Assembly (NCBI GenBank): GCA_947589095.1
Contig: CANQBX010000007.1
Coordinates: 1-64,000 of the forward strand
From: an uncultured Lachnospiraceae bacterium
GTDB taxonomy: Bacteria; Bacillota; Clostridia; Lachnospirales; Lachnospiraceae
Direction of reading: 5' to 3'
Length of the DNA stretch: 64,000 bases
The notes under the pieces are model-generated. The model ran no database searches. It saw only the letters and a program-made list of their open reading frames with translations, and was not told where the DNA came from. Below are positions 49,615-59,561 of the stretch, piece by piece. A program made the translations under genes and the position numbers. Position 1 is the stretch's first letter. Every line of letters starts with the position of its first letter.

Positions 49615-50494
49615 TGCTCTCTCCCAACGCCTCAAGGGGCACCAGCTTCCGTCCGCCTTCTTCCTCTCCGACCAGATCCGCGTAGACTTCCTCCCGCTCC
49701 GCCTGGAACGTGAACGGAGCCAGTTCAAGTCCCATAAAATCGTAAAGCGCCTTCATGACAAGCTCCGGTTTGATGTTATCGGTGCTGCCGGTACAGACCT
49801 GAAGAAATACTGCATCTGAAGGCACATTCACTGCACCGGAAATGATCACCGGAAGCTTTTTTCCGTTCAACGCTGCTGCGCCGGGAAAACCGCAATCCTG
49901 GCCTGCCGCGGAATCCGGTGGGGAAAGCCGATCAGATACACCAGCGCAGTCCGAATCTGCCGCCAGGCATTCTTCATCCGGCACGGCCCGTACCCGCTCC
50001 ATCCGGTAGATCAGCGGTTTCAGATCCATTTCCTTCTCTCCGTGCTTGGTCTTCTTCGTCACCGGTATCTGTGGCTGTGCGTAAAACTCTGCCAGAGCCG
50101 CGAAAAACGACTCCATGTCTTCCGGCTCCTTTCCGGGGCGGAACGCCAGCACATAGTCGGCGGCCGCTACCAGCGACATGGCGCTTTTGGCGGAATCGTC
50201 CAGCCGGCGGTAGGAAATGACTTCCATGCCTTCCGACATGACCGCATTCATCCGTCGGATCATCTCCGCCGAGCTGTCCGTCGAGTTCACCTCGATGTCC
50301 AGATACTCGCCGTTGCTTAAAAGGCCCACGCCCAGAGGAGCCGCGAAGGACATGATCTGGTGGGGGCTGAAGCCCCCGCTGTAGCAGATGTCCACGTCCG
50401 CCCGCCGCATGACCTTCTGAAAATACCGCATAATGTCCAGATGCCCGATGAATTTCATGGCGCCCTGCTTACGGAACTTAATTCTTATCTTCAA
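49586..50494 (-). CDS. TIGR03936-family (DUF2344) radical-SAM-associated protein
   Basis: The 302-residue protein starts at TTG 50494 with GGAGGAG 8 bases upstream; KIRIKFRKQGAMKFIGHLDI and YSGGFSPHQIMSFAAPLGVG are the family blocks. It always follows the TIGR03960 radical SAM gene, here overlapping by 17 bases, and may modify RNA; function unproven. It overlaps rng. Confidence 0.9.
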   Translation of the reverse strand: MKIRIKFRKQGAMKFIGHLDIMRYFQKVMRRADVDICYSGGFSPHQIMSFAAPLGVGLLSNGEYLDIEVNSTDSSAEMIRRMNAVMSEGMEVISYRRLDDSAKSAMSLVAAADYVLAFRPGKEPEDMESFFAALAEFYAQPQIPVTKKTKHGEKEMDLKPLIYRMERVRAVPDEECLAADSDCAGVSDRLSPPDSAAGQDCGFPGAAALNGKKLPVIISGAVNVPSDAVFLQVCTGSTDNIKPELVMKALYDFMGLELAPFTFQAEREEVYADLVGEEEGGRKLVPLEALGESIEQTDHYQA

Positions 50495-52343
50495 AGCAGA
50501 CACCTCCTCCGAACACACGGGCGCCGCAGCCGGCGCAGCCCTGACGGCAGTTGGGCGTGACGGTCCCTTCCGTCGCCCTCTTCCATTCCCGCTTTAAGAA
50601 TTCCTTCGACACGCCCGCGTCGATGAAATCCCACGGCAGCTTCTCGTCCAGGTCCCGGTCGCGGACCGTATAGAAATCCGGATCCACGCCGCAGGCGTCA
50701 AACGCCGCCATCCACAGATCGTTATCAAAATTCTCGCCCCAGGAGTCGAACATGGCTCCGCGGCGGTACGCCTCTTCGATCACCGGCGCGACCCGGCGGT
50801 CTCCGCGGGCCAGAACGCCTTCCAGCACGCTTAAGTCTGCCTCGTGATAGTTGTACTTCAGGCTGCGGGCGTTCTTCATCTCCTGGAAGGTGTCGCGCAC
50901 CAGCCAGGCCCGCCGCAGGAATTCTTCCTTCGTACACTGCTTCGCCCACTGGAACGGTGTAAACGGCTTCGGCACAAAGAAAGACGAACTGGCTACGATC
51001 TGCACTCTTTTCTGCCTCTTCTCCACGGGCAGATCGTAAAACGTCTCCGCCACTTTCTCCGACAGATAAGCGATGCCCTTCATATCCTCTTCCGTTTCTG
51101 TCGGCTGACCCAGCATAAAATATAATTTGACACGGCTCCAGCCGCCCAGGAAGGCGTCGCGGGCGCCGTTTAGGATTGCTTCTTCCGTCAGGCCTTTATT
51201 GATCACGTCGCGCAGGCGCTGGGAACCGGCCTCCGGCGCGAAGGTCAGAGAACTCTTCTTCACATCCTGAACCTTGCTCATCACGTCCAGTGAAAAGGCG
51301 TCGATGCGCAGGGACGGCAGGGAAATATTGATCCCCTTGCCCTTCACCTCGTCGAGAAGGAAACCGATCAGTTCCGGAAGCTTCGAGTAATCGCTGGAGC
51401 TTAGGGAGCTTAAGGAGATCTCCTCGTGGCCGGTGCTCCTTAACATTTTTACGGCGTAATCCTTCAGATATTCCAGGCTGTGTTCCCGAAGCGGCCGGTA
51501 AATGTTCCCCGCCTGGCAGAACCGGCAGCCGCGGATGCAGCCCCGCTGGATCTCCAGAACGACCCGGTCCTGGGTCACCTTGATGAACGGCACCAGAGGC
51601 TTTTCGATATACCAGGCGTCATCCATATTGACGACCAGCTCCTTGGTGACCTTCTCCGGCGCGTGCGGGTTATTGGGCTTAAAATCCGCGATCGTTCCGT
51701 CGCTGTTATACGTCACGTCATAGAATGCCGGAACATAGAGGCCGGGAATCTGCGCCGCCGCTTCCAGGAACTCCCTGCGGCTTCCTCCGCGGCTCTTACC
51801 CGCCTTGTAAGCGTCGAAAAGCTGTCCGTAGACCGTTTCCCCTTCTCCGATGTAGAAAATGTCAAAGAAAGGCGCTAAAGGCTCCGGATTGTAGGCGCAG
51901 GGGCCGCCTCCGATGACGATGGGATCCGCTTCGGTCCGGTCGGCGGCATACAGCGGGATCCGGCTCAGATCCAGGATCTGAAGCACATTGGTATAGCACA
52001 TCTCATACTGGAGCGTGATGCCCAGGAAATCGAAATCCTTTACCGGATCCTGGGACTCCAGCGCGAAAAGAGGGATATCCTTCTCCCGCAGCAGTTTGTC
52101 CATATCGGTCCACGGAGAATAGACCCGCTCGCAGTAGACATCGTCCCGGCCGTTGAACATGTCATAGAGGATCTGGATGCCCAGATGGGACATGCCGATT
52201 TCGTATACGTCCGGGAAACACATACAGAAACGGATGTCCACCTTCTTCGGGTCTTTCGCCGCCATATTCACTTCTCCGCCGATATAGCGGGCAGGCTGCT
52301 GGACGGACAGCAGGATCTCGTCATCTAACATCAGTTTTCTCAT
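50478..52343 (-). CDS. TIGR03960-family B12-binding radical SAM protein
   Basis: The 621-residue protein has an N-terminal B12-binding-like domain and a radical SAM barrel with C-x3-C-x2-C in LEIQRGCIRGCRFCQAGNIY. LSSLSSSDYSKLPELIGFLL and FAPEAGSQRLRDVINKGL are SAM-domain signatures. A Cys-rich C-terminus (CRQGCAGCGARVFGGGVC) may bind another Fe-S cluster. Function unknown; co-occurs with rng and rplU in Firmicutes. Confidence 0.93.
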   Translation of the reverse strand: MRKLMLDDEILLSVQQPARYIGGEVNMAAKDPKKVDIRFCMCFPDVYEIGMSHLGIQILYDMFNGRDDVYCERVYSPWTDMDKLLREKDIPLFALESQDPVKDFDFLGITLQYEMCYTNVLQILDLSRIPLYAADRTEADPIVIGGGPCAYNPEPLAPFFDIFYIGEGETVYGQLFDAYKAGKSRGGSRREFLEAAAQIPGLYVPAFYDVTYNSDGTIADFKPNNPHAPEKVTKELVVNMDDAWYIEKPLVPFIKVTQDRVVLEIQRGCIRGCRFCQAGNIYRPLREHSLEYLKDYAVKMLRSTGHEEISLSSLSSSDYSKLPELIGFLLDEVKGKGINISLPSLRIDAFSLDVMSKVQDVKKSSLTFAPEAGSQRLRDVINKGLTEEAILNGARDAFLGGWSRVKLYFMLGQPTETEEDMKGIAYLSEKVAETFYDLPVEKRQKRVQIVASSSFFVPKPFTPFQWAKQCTKEEFLRRAWLVRDTFQEMKNARSLKYNYHEADLSVLEGVLARGDRRVAPVIEEAYRRGAMFDSWGENFDNDLWMAAFDACGVDPDFYTVRDRDLDEKLPWDFIDAGVSKEFLKREWKRATEGTVTPNCRQGCAGCGARVFGGGVCFEDKN

Positions 52344-52419
52344 ATTATTGTCCTTGATGTAATCTGTCGGTGTTCTATGAATATTCTTACTTTCCGCACT
52401 ACCGCAGTTTCAAATATTA

Positions 52420-53649
52420 TCACAGTTCGGTAAATTTCTCCGCGATCTTGATCACCAGTTCCACCGTCTGCTCCATGGACTGAATGCAGACTAACTCAAA
52501 TTTACCGTGGCCGTTGTGAGCGCCGATGCCCAGATTCGGACACGGCAGGCCCATATAGGACAGCCGCGCGCCGTCGGTACCGCCGCGGATCGGCAAAACT
52601 TCCGGTCGGATTCCCAGTTCCGCCATGGCCTCTTTCGCCAGATCGATCAGGTACATATGGGGCTTGATCTGTTCCTTCATGTTGTAGTAGCTGTCACGCA
52701 GGGAAAGCTCAAAGGTTCCTTCCCCGTACTTTGCGTTCAGATAATCCACGGCTCTGGAAAAATAATCCTTCTTCTGAAGGAATTTATTCATATCGTGGTC
52801 CCGGATGATGTAGTGCATCTTCGTCTGCTCCACATTGCCCTGGATATCGTTCAAATGATAGAAGCCCTCGTATCCCTCCGTGTACATGGGATTCTCCGCC
52901 ACGGGAAGCATGGACTGCAGCTCCATAGCCATGAGGATCGCGTTCTTCATCTTGTTCTTCGAAGCACCGGGATGGATGCTTAAGCCGTGGATCGTTACGT
53001 CAGCCGCCGCGGCGTTGAAATTCTCGTAGTCGATCCCGCCGATTGCGCCGCCGTCCATCGTATAGGCCACGTCCGCGCCGAAGCCCTTCACATCGAACAG
53101 ATCCGCGCCGCGGCCCACTTCCTCATCCGGCGTAAAGCCGATCTGAATGGTTCCGTGGGGAATCTCGGGGTGCTTTATGAGATACTCAGCCATCGCCATG
53201 ATCTCGGCAACGCCGGCTTTGTCGTCGCCGCCCAGGAGTGTGGTTCCGTCCGTAGTGATCAGATCCTGCCCCACATAATTAAGCAAATGCGGATATTGAT
53301 CCGGACTCATGGCAGTATGGGGATTTTCATTCAATACGATCTCCCCGCCGTCATAGCCGCGGATGATGTGCGGATTCACGCAGCCGTCCGGAAAGTCCGG
53401 TGAGGTGTCCATATGGGCGATCAGGCCGAGAACCGGCACTTTCTTATCGATCGTTGCCGGAATCGTCGCGTAGACGTAGCAGTGATCGTCGATACGGACG
53501 TCGGACGCGCCGATCTCCTCCAGCTCGCTGACCAGCATATGGGCCAGCGTAAACTGCTTCTGCGTGCTGGGAATCGCTTCCTGATCCGGCTTCGACTGGG
53601 TATCAATGGCAATGTAGCGTAAAAATCTTGAAATTACAGAGGTTTCCAT
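52420..53649 (-). CDS. pepT: Peptidase T (tripeptide aminopeptidase)
   Basis: The 409-residue M20 protein has zinc ligands His in [10 protein letters not shown], Asp in LLGGDDKAG, Glu-Glu in [10 protein letters not shown], plus [10 protein letters not shown] and a late [12 protein letters not shown]. It removes N-terminal residues from tripeptides. The ATG at 53649 has AAGGAG upstream. Upstream palindrome at 53759 may regulate it. Confidence 0.95.
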   Translation of the reverse strand: METSVISRFLRYIAIDTQSKPDQEAIPSTQKQFTLAHMLVSELEEIGASDVRIDDHCYVYATIPATIDKKVPVLGLIAHMDTSPDFPDGCVNPHIIRGYDGGEIVLNENPHTAMSPDQYPHLLNYVGQDLITTDGTTLLGGDDKAGVAEIMAMAEYLIKHPEIPHGTIQIGFTPDEEVGRGADLFDVKGFGADVAYTMDGGAIGGIDYENFNAAAADVTIHGLSIHPGASKNKMKNAILMAMELQSMLPVAENPMYTEGYEGFYHLNDIQGNVEQTKMHYIIRDHDMNKFLQKKDYFSRAVDYLNAKYGEGTFELSLRDSYYNMKEQIKPHMYLIDLAKEAMAELGIRPEVLPIRGGTDGARLSYMGLPCPNLGIGAHNGHGKFELVCIQSMEQTVELVIKIAEKFTEL

Positions 53650-53758
53650 ATTAATGCTCCTTTTTGTGTCTCTTTTTTCTCTATTGTTTTGCACATAGCT
53701 CAAGCTAAGGCTTTTTTCTACTGGTACATCATAATAAAATACGAATCAGAGCTAATTT

Positions 53759-53783
53759 GTTGACATAATTATTTTATGTCAAC
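53759..53783. repeat. Perfect palindrome between pepT and hisIE
   Basis: GTTGACATAA (53759-53768), TTATT, TTATGTCAAC (53774-53783). Outer AATTTGTT (53754) and AACAAATT (53803) also pair. It is 110 bases upstream of pepT, and 64 after the hisIE stop; a repressor operator or terminator-like element without T tract. Confidence 0.6.
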
Positions 53784-53846
53784 CACGGCCTTCCACATAA
53801 CCAACAAATTGACGGAGCGGCAGCACAGTATATCCGAATTTCTATA

Positions 53847-55148
53847 CTACCGGTTCGCCAGTTCATGGGTGATCTCTTCCCATGTAATCCCCTTCTCCGC
53901 CATCAGAACCATCATATGGTAGAGGAAATCCGAGATCTCATACTTGATCTCCTCCGGATTCGGATTCTTGGCGGCGATGACGATCTCCGTGGCTTCCTCG
54001 CCCAGCTTCTTCAGAATCTTATCCAGCCCCTTGTCGAACAGATAATTGGTGTAGGATCCTTCCTTCGGATGCTCCTTCCGGTCGCGGATAACGGCAAATA
54101 CATCCTCAAACACCCGCAGTGGGTTCACATCCCGGTACTCCTTCTCCGCCAGCGTTGTAAAGAAACAGGACTGCTCTCCGGTATGGCAGGCCGGCCCGAT
54201 CTGCCGGACCTTCGCCAGGATCGTATCATGGTCGCAGTCCAGCTTTAAGGATTTAACAAACTGGAAATGACCGGAGGTCTCTCCCTTCACCCAAAGCGTC
54301 TGGTGGCTGCGGCTGAAATACGTCATCCGTCCGGTCTCAAGGGTCTTATTGAACGCTTCCTGGTTCATATAAGCCAGCATCAGCACCTGGGACGTCTGAT
54401 AATCCTGGACAATCACAGGGATCAGCCCGTCGGAATTCAGCTTGAAATCCTCCCAGCCGACGCTGCTCTCAAAGGTCTCCACCGGGATCCCCCGCTTCTT
54501 CAGCTCCTGTTTCCAGCGCATGCAGTCGCCTTCCAGCTTCTCCGGCACCGTCAGCACCACGCCGGCGACGGACGGAACCTTCAGATACGCGGCAATGGTT
54601 CCCGCGATATCCTCGTCGCAGACCGCCAGGATCGGGATCGGACTGGCCGGCATTGAGGCGATCTCACTGTCGTCCATCATTACGTCCAGAATCGCCATGG
54701 ACGCGCCCAACTGGGCATATTCCTCAATATGGTGCCGCAGATACTGGATTCCCGGCATATAGGCATAGATCTTCTCACTGCCGAAGCGGTTACTTGCCTC
54801 CTTGATCAGATCCACATTTTCCGGAATGGATACATTGAGAAATGTGGCTTTGGCCCCGGCGTAGAGATACTTTTTCACATCTTCGAGACGCTTCACACGT
54901 CCGCCTGCGATGACAGGGATATCGATCTCCCGCGCCACCTGCCGGATCGTATCGATCGTCTTTTCGTGATCCGCGTCGTCCTCGGACAGATCGCAGATCA
55001 GCAAGCTGTCCGCTCCGTTATCGCTGTAATAGCGGGCAAGCGAAAGAATATCGTCGCTGTAATATTCACGGCCTTCATCCATAATGATCGCCCGGCCGTT
55101 TTTGCATCCGAAACTGGGGATGAGTTTTTTCTTTTCCATAATCTGCAT
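53847..55148 (-). CDS. hisIE: HisIE with N-terminal HisF-like domain
   Basis: The protein has 433 residues. C-terminal ~205 residues are HisI ([60 protein letters not shown]) and HisE ([32 protein letters not shown]), which do steps 2 and 3 of histidine synthesis. The N-terminal ~225 residues form a HisF/HisA-like barrel ([13 protein letters not shown]), but the catalytic Asp of HisF (CLDVK) is Gly. Start 55148; an ATG at 55139 is an alternative. It follows hisA by 10 bases. Confidence 0.9.
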   Translation of the reverse strand: MQIMEKKKLIPSFGCKNGRAIIMDEGREYYSDDILSLARYYSDNGADSLLICDLSEDDADHEKTIDTIRQVAREIDIPVIAGGRVKRLEDVKKYLYAGAKATFLNVSIPENVDLIKEASNRFGSEKIYAYMPGIQYLRHHIEEYAQLGASMAILDVMMDDSEIASMPASPIPILAVCDEDIAGTIAAYLKVPSVAGVVLTVPEKLEGDCMRWKQELKKRGIPVETFESSVGWEDFKLNSDGLIPVIVQDYQTSQVLMLAYMNQEAFNKTLETGRMTYFSRSHQTLWVKGETSGHFQFVKSLKLDCDHDTILAKVRQIGPACHTGEQSCFFTTLAEKEYRDVNPLRVFEDVFAVIRDRKEHPKEGSYTNYLFDKGLDKILKKLGEEATEIVIAAKNPNPEEIKYEISDFLYHMMVLMAEKGITWEEITHELANR

Positions 55149-55158
55149 ATGCTCCTGT

Positions 55159-55899
55159 TCAGGGAATAAATGTCTCTGACGGCTGCTGGTATCTGCGGAC
55201 GGCTTCCGAAAGATCCACCCGCTTCTCATACAAAGCTTTCCCGATGATCGCGCCCCGGATACCATTCCGGTACAATTCTTCCAGATCTTCCATGCAGGAT
55301 ACGCCGCCGGACGCGATAATGTCCAGACCGGTCTCCTCCGTTAATTTCTTCGTGGCCGCAACATTCGGCCCGGACAGCATGCCGTCTCTGGAAATATCCG
55401 TATAGACGATGTGGCGCACGCCGTACCGCTTCATCGTCCGGCACAGCTCTACGGCCGTCATGGAACTCACCTTCTCCCAGCCTTCCACCGCCACCAGGCC
55501 GTCCTTCGCGTCCACGCCGACGACAATACGCTCTTCACCGAATTCCTCAATGAGTTCCCGGATGAACTCCGGCCGCTCTACGGCTTTCGTTCCGATAATA
55601 ACCCGGCTGACGCCCATAAACAGCAGATCGCGGACCGTTCCGCGGCTTCGGATGCCGCCGCCAAGCTGAACCGGCACGCTGACCGATTCCACGATTCGGC
55701 GGATCACAGGCTCATTGACGGAACGTCCCGCCAGGGCGCCGTCCAGATCCACCAGATGAAGATAAGAGGCGCCTTTCTGGACCCACAGACGCGCCATCTC
55801 AGACGGCGTGTCCGAATAGATCTTCGCCTGGTCAAACAGTCCCTGGGTCAGCCGGACGCACTGGCCTCCCTTTATATCGATCGCCGGATAAAGCTGCAT
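55159..55899 (-). CDS. hisA: Phosphoribosylformimino-AICAR isomerase
   Basis: The 246-residue barrel starts [20 protein letters not shown] (catalytic Asp in AIDIKGG). [32 protein letters not shown] and [15 protein letters not shown] complete HisA; a second Asp is in TDISRDG. It catalyses step 4 of histidine synthesis. Operon hisA-hisIE. Confidence 0.96.
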   Translation of the reverse strand: MQLYPAIDIKGGQCVRLTQGLFDQAKIYSDTPSEMARLWVQKGASYLHLVDLDGALAGRSVNEPVIRRIVESVSVPVQLGGGIRSRGTVRDLLFMGVSRVIIGTKAVERPEFIRELIEEFGEERIVVGVDAKDGLVAVEGWEKVSSMTAVELCRTMKRYGVRHIVYTDISRDGMLSGPNVAATKKLTEETGLDIIASGGVSCMEDLEELYRNGIRGAIIGKALYEKRVDLSEAVRRYQQPSETFIP

Positions 55900-55993
55900 A
55901 TTGTCGTCTCACTCCCTGCCTGCTTATCTGCATATTCAGCTGTGTATCTGCACAGCGTGTACGTTTGAATTTCTGTACAAAAAACTTATATAC

Positions 55994-56032
55994 AAAAAGA
56001 GCAGCCTGCCATGATCACCAAGCGGCTACTCT
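55994..56032 (-). terminator. Terminator between the GNAT gene and hisA
   Basis: On the - strand AGAGTAGCC (56032-56024) pairs with GGCTGCTCT (56006-55998), followed by T5. It ends the GNAT transcript before hisA. Confidence 0.85.
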
Positions 56033-56083
56033 TTATTCTAACGATATTTTAAATCTTTGTCAATTTTTGCTGCACATTCTGTG

Positions 56084-56512
56084 TCAAAAATATTTAAAAA
56101 ATGTTTTCTTATCCGTGCCTTCTTCATATCCGCAGCTGCGGTAGAATTCATGGGCGCCGTCCCGGTGCGATCCGGAGACGACCCTCACGCCCGCGCAGTG
56201 TTCTTCTCTGGCCCATTCCTCCGCCTTCTCAAGCAGCGCCAGGCCAATCCCCTGTTCCCGGTACGCGGCGTCCACGGCGATCCCCATAAGGTTCTTCAGG
56301 GAATCCATATAAGTACATTCATAATCAGCGGCATGGACATAGCCGACGACGCGGCCGTTCTCACAGGCGACATAAATTTTATCCGTCGGACGGCGGATCA
56401 CCTTCATCAGGCGCTCCCAAGTCTTCTCCACCGGATAATCATATCCCAGCGCGTCCCGGTTCAGTTCATAGATCCGCATAAAATCCTTGTCCAAAGCTTC
56501 CCGTATCTCCAT
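56084..56512 (-). CDS. GNAT family N-acetyltransferase
   Basis: The 142-residue protein starts MEIREALDKDFMRIYELNRD. Strand 4 and the pyrophosphate loop are NLMGIAVDAAYREQGIGLAL; AHEFYRSCGYEE ends it. AAGAGGGG lies before the ATG at 56512. RimI/generic GNAT; substrate unknown. Confidence 0.88.
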   Translation of the reverse strand: MEIREALDKDFMRIYELNRDALGYDYPVEKTWERLMKVIRRPTDKIYVACENGRVVGYVHAADYECTYMDSLKNLMGIAVDAAYREQGIGLALLEKAEEWAREEHCAGVRVVSGSHRDGAHEFYRSCGYEEGTDKKTFFKYF

Positions 56513-56638
56513 CGTATCCCCTCTTTCTGCCAGATCGATCATGCTGGCATCATTCAGACTCATATACCGGAGAACGATGACACCCCCGCAGTACAAACAT
56601 CTCTCCTCGAACAATTATACTGGAAACTGTGAGGAAAA

Positions 56639-57949
56639 TCAATTATTTTCTGACGGATTTACACAAACACCGATGAAAATGGGCGCGTACCCACAATATG
56701 AATCCCTGATCACGAACAGAAACGGCCGGTCAAGGATCATTTCCGCTTTGTCCTGAGGCATTCCGGCTCCCGCATAGCCCAGGTCCGTATAGGCTGCCGC
56801 CTCGACGCCGTCCTCATTGATACCGACATGGACCATCTGAGTGGCGGAATCGATCCAGACCGGGTCGTCCGTCATTGCGGTGAATTCAGCGGTCTCGTCA
56901 AATGCCTTCTCCATGCCAAGTTTCGCCAGCATGCTCTTCAGCTTGAATTTGCTTCCGTAAGAGAATTTCGGCGCTTTCCAGGTGATCTCGCCGTAAAGAC
57001 CGGTCGTATCGTCGGTCTCCAGAACCTGCTTAAGATGCTCCGGCGACTCCAGGAACGCATGGACGTCCACGCCTTCGTCCGGCAGCACAAACTGGACCTG
57101 GCCGTTTTTGGTGCCAAGGCTCGCCATCAGATAATTATCCCCGCGAAAGAAGCTTCCACTGCTTATGCGGTTCATAAAATCGACTTTTACAGTGCCGCCG
57201 TCCTGCAGATGGAAAACACCCGCTTTTGTGTTCTCCGTCCTGAACTGATCGATCCATTCCGCGTAATAATAAACCGTATTCATCATATGCATCAGTATGT
57301 CTTCCGTCTCTACAGACGGCCGGATCAGACCGCCGGTGTGTTCCTGGACCCAATCCTCCATGGCGTCCTTCATGTTCGCCGTATTCATCTCTCCTTCGAA
57401 GATGTCGGCATAAAAATCATCGGCGGCTGTCTGCAGATACGCATCCTTAAGCGAAAGACCCTTGTCGAACCAGATGGAATTAGCCATCCGGAATTTGTAG
57501 CTGTCCTCGTCACGGTAAAAGACCGCGAACTGCTTCCCGGCCCGAGCGGCCAGATCGTCCGCATCGTCCATCCGAAGAAGAGAAAGGATCTGGGCCTGCG
57601 TCTCTCCTTTTGCTCCAGCCGCGGCCAGCGACAGCGCATAGTAGAGGGAAAGCGGCGAATAGATCGTGTTACCGGCTTTCTCCCTCAGAAGCGGGCTTGC
57701 GGTGTCATAAGCGAAATACGCAAGCTTCTCGCAGAGATCCGCGTCGATATTATGACGTTCCTGAATCTCGGCTTCCCATTTTTCATCTTCATTTTTGTAT
57801 TCCTTTACAGGGCAGACAGCCTCTGCCAGCTGTTCGACTTTGCTGCCTTCATTGTTTGCACAGGCAGTCAGGCTTGTACTCGCCAGAGCCGCGGCCAGAA
57901 AGGCGGCTGCGGCACAACGGATGGTAATGTTACTGATGATGTTTTCCAC
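56639..57949 (-). CDS. Serpin-family protease inhibitor lipoprotein
   Basis: The protein has 436 residues from GTG 57949 (AAGAGGAG 6 bases upstream). Lipobox SLTAC. Serpin blocks: YSPLSLYYALSLAAAGAKGE, MANSIWFDKGLSL, MMNTVYYYAEWIDQF, the hinge INEDGVEAAAYTDLGY and DRPFLFVIRD. The small-residue hinge suggests an inhibitory, loop-inserting serpin. Counting from the hinge Glu puts P1-P1' near Ala-Gly, hinting at elastase-like targets. Surface exposure fits protection from host or bacterial proteases. Confidence 0.93.
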   Translation of the reverse strand: MENIISNITIRCAAAAFLAAALASTSLTACANNEGSKVEQLAEAVCPVKEYKNEDEKWEAEIQERHNIDADLCEKLAYFAYDTASPLLREKAGNTIYSPLSLYYALSLAAAGAKGETQAQILSLLRMDDADDLAARAGKQFAVFYRDEDSYKFRMANSIWFDKGLSLKDAYLQTAADDFYADIFEGEMNTANMKDAMEDWVQEHTGGLIRPSVETEDILMHMMNTVYYYAEWIDQFRTENTKAGVFHLQDGGTVKVDFMNRISSGSFFRGDNYLMASLGTKNGQVQFVLPDEGVDVHAFLESPEHLKQVLETDDTTGLYGEITWKAPKFSYGSKFKLKSMLAKLGMEKAFDETAEFTAMTDDPVWIDSATQMVHVGINEDGVEAAAYTDLGYAGAGMPQDKAEMILDRPFLFVIRDSYCGYAPIFIGVCVNPSENN

Positions 57950-58140
57950 AATGTTCTCCTCTTCTGAGCTAAAAGTTTCTCTGATCAAATTTTTTCTATC
58001 CGGATATATACGTTACGTTCTGAAAAAGAAATTTTATGGAAAATACGAAAATAGTTTTGGATTTTCTGCCGTATGAAGCCAGATCACCGTTTCTTCTCGG
58101 AACGCTTGCTGGCAAGCGGCAATAGTACTATTCAATTTCG

Positions 58141-59289
58141 TTATGATCCAACGATGGTTCCACCGTTCGGGTGCAGCACCTGCCCGGTCATGTAAGAAGA
58201 GTCATCAGAAGCCAGAAATACGTAGCACGGCGACACCTCGCAGGGCTGGCCAGCCCGCTTCATAGGCACCTCGGACGTCTTGCGGCCGAAGGTAGTCACC
58301 TCTTCCGCGGAGAACGATGCCGGTATTAACGGCGTCCAGATCGGTCCTGGGGCGACGCCGTTGACGCGAATTCCCTGATCAGCCAGGGACAGGGACAGCG
58401 ATCTTGTGAGCGCGACGATCGCGCCCTTGGTGGCGCTGTAATCGATCAGGTCTTTATTTCCCTGATAGGCGGTAACGGACGTAGTGTTAATGATAGCCGC
58501 TCCCTTCTTCATATGAGGCAGTGCAGCCTGAATAAGGTAGAAAAACGAGATCACATTGTTCTGAAATACGAAATTCAGTTGTTCCGGCGAGATGTCCAGA
58601 ATGCTGCGCTGGAGGAACTGGACAGCATGGTTGTTCACAAGTACATCGAGGCGGCCGAATTCTTCCATCGTCCGGTCGATGCAGCTATGAATGAAATCGC
58701 GATCCCGCAGATCACCCCGAAGCAGAAGGCAGGTTCCGCCAAGTTCCCCGATCCGCGCCTTTGTCTCCTGGGCGTCTGTCTCCTCGTCGTAGTAAATCAG
58801 CACCACTGCCGCGCCTTCCTTTACAAAATCGTAGGCGACAGACCGGCCGATGCCGCTGTCCCCGCCGGTGATGACAGCCACTTTGCCTTCCAGCTTTCGT
58901 CCTGAAATCGGCCGCTCGGATATGGGGCGCGGATCCATAACGTATTCGAAACCCGGCTGACGGTCCTGATGCTGCGGCGGGAATGTAAACTGGACGGTCT
59001 CGCAGAAATGCTCGCTCCCGTAATCGTTATATGTCTGCTCTGTTCCGACGTCGGCACTATCATTGGCAGGCATAGTTCCAACATCGGCATTACCGCTAGC
59101 AGACACAGACGTGATGCCATTGACAGCATTGTCCATATTGGATACCGGCACGATATTACCCGCATCGCATACCGGTACGGTACTGCTGACAACCGGCGCT
59201 GCGGTGCAGTTATCTATTGCCGGTCTTTTCTCTCCACATTCGTAAGTTTTTTCTTCCCATCCGGGGACATAATCACTTTCGCTTAACAA
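58141..59289 (-). CDS. SDR-family oxidoreductase with N-terminal extension
   Basis: The 382-residue protein has a ~125-residue N-terminal extension of low complexity (SASGNADVGTMPANDSADVG), then the SDR core: VAVITGGDSGIGRSVAYDFV, NNHAVQFLQ, the Ser in TTSVTAY, YSATKGA and VNGVAPGPIWTPL. QHQDRQPGFEYVMDPRPIS before the core is typical of the YghA/glucose-dehydrogenase-like SDRs tied to general stress. NAD(P)-dependent; substrate unknown. Confidence 0.88.
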   Translation of the reverse strand: MLSESDYVPGWEEKTYECGEKRPAIDNCTAAPVVSSTVPVCDAGNIVPVSNMDNAVNGITSVSASGNADVGTMPANDSADVGTEQTYNDYGSEHFCETVQFTFPPQHQDRQPGFEYVMDPRPISERPISGRKLEGKVAVITGGDSGIGRSVAYDFVKEGAAVVLIYYDEETDAQETKARIGELGGTCLLLRGDLRDRDFIHSCIDRTMEEFGRLDVLVNNHAVQFLQRSILDISPEQLNFVFQNNVISFFYLIQAALPHMKKGAAIINTTSVTAYQGNKDLIDYSATKGAIVALTRSLSLSLADQGIRVNGVAPGPIWTPLIPASFSAEEVTTFGRKTSEVPMKRAGQPCEVSPCYVFLASDDSSYMTGQVLHPNGGTIVGS

Positions 59290-59342
59290 GGTTCACACAC
59301 CTCCTGTGATTTCGGTATGAGAACCATTAGCCGCAAAAAATC

Positions 59343-59383
59343 ATGGTTCACACACCTTTCTGAAGCCAAGGTATGTGAACCAT
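59343..59383. repeat. Long inverted repeat upstream of the SDR gene
   Basis: ATGGTTCACA (59343-59352) and TGTGAACCAT (59374-59383) with an inner CCTT/AAGG pair. GGTTCACACACCT occurs again at ~59289. It lies ~55 bases before the SDR start on the - strand and may be an operator or hairpin. Confidence 0.6.
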
Positions 59384-59561
59384 AAAATATACGTGATTTG
59401 TCCGACTGTACGGATTTATTTTTCGTTTGGAGATATGGACCAAATTCGGACTTTGTCGCCTGCTCCAAAGTCTGTGAAAACATTCGAAAAATCTTACCAC
59501 TAATCCACAGAATTCTTCGTCAAACTCAAAAGTCAGCCCCAAGGTACAGAAGCTTCAAGCC

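Noticed and set aside
56828-57967. 379-codon + strand frame opposite the serpin
   Set aside because: It is antisense to a well-supported serpin and its composition is that of a shadow frame.
59283-59542. Two overlapping - strand frames of 64-66 codons
   Set aside because: No ribosome site, they overlap each other in different frames, and they coincide with an inverted repeat.
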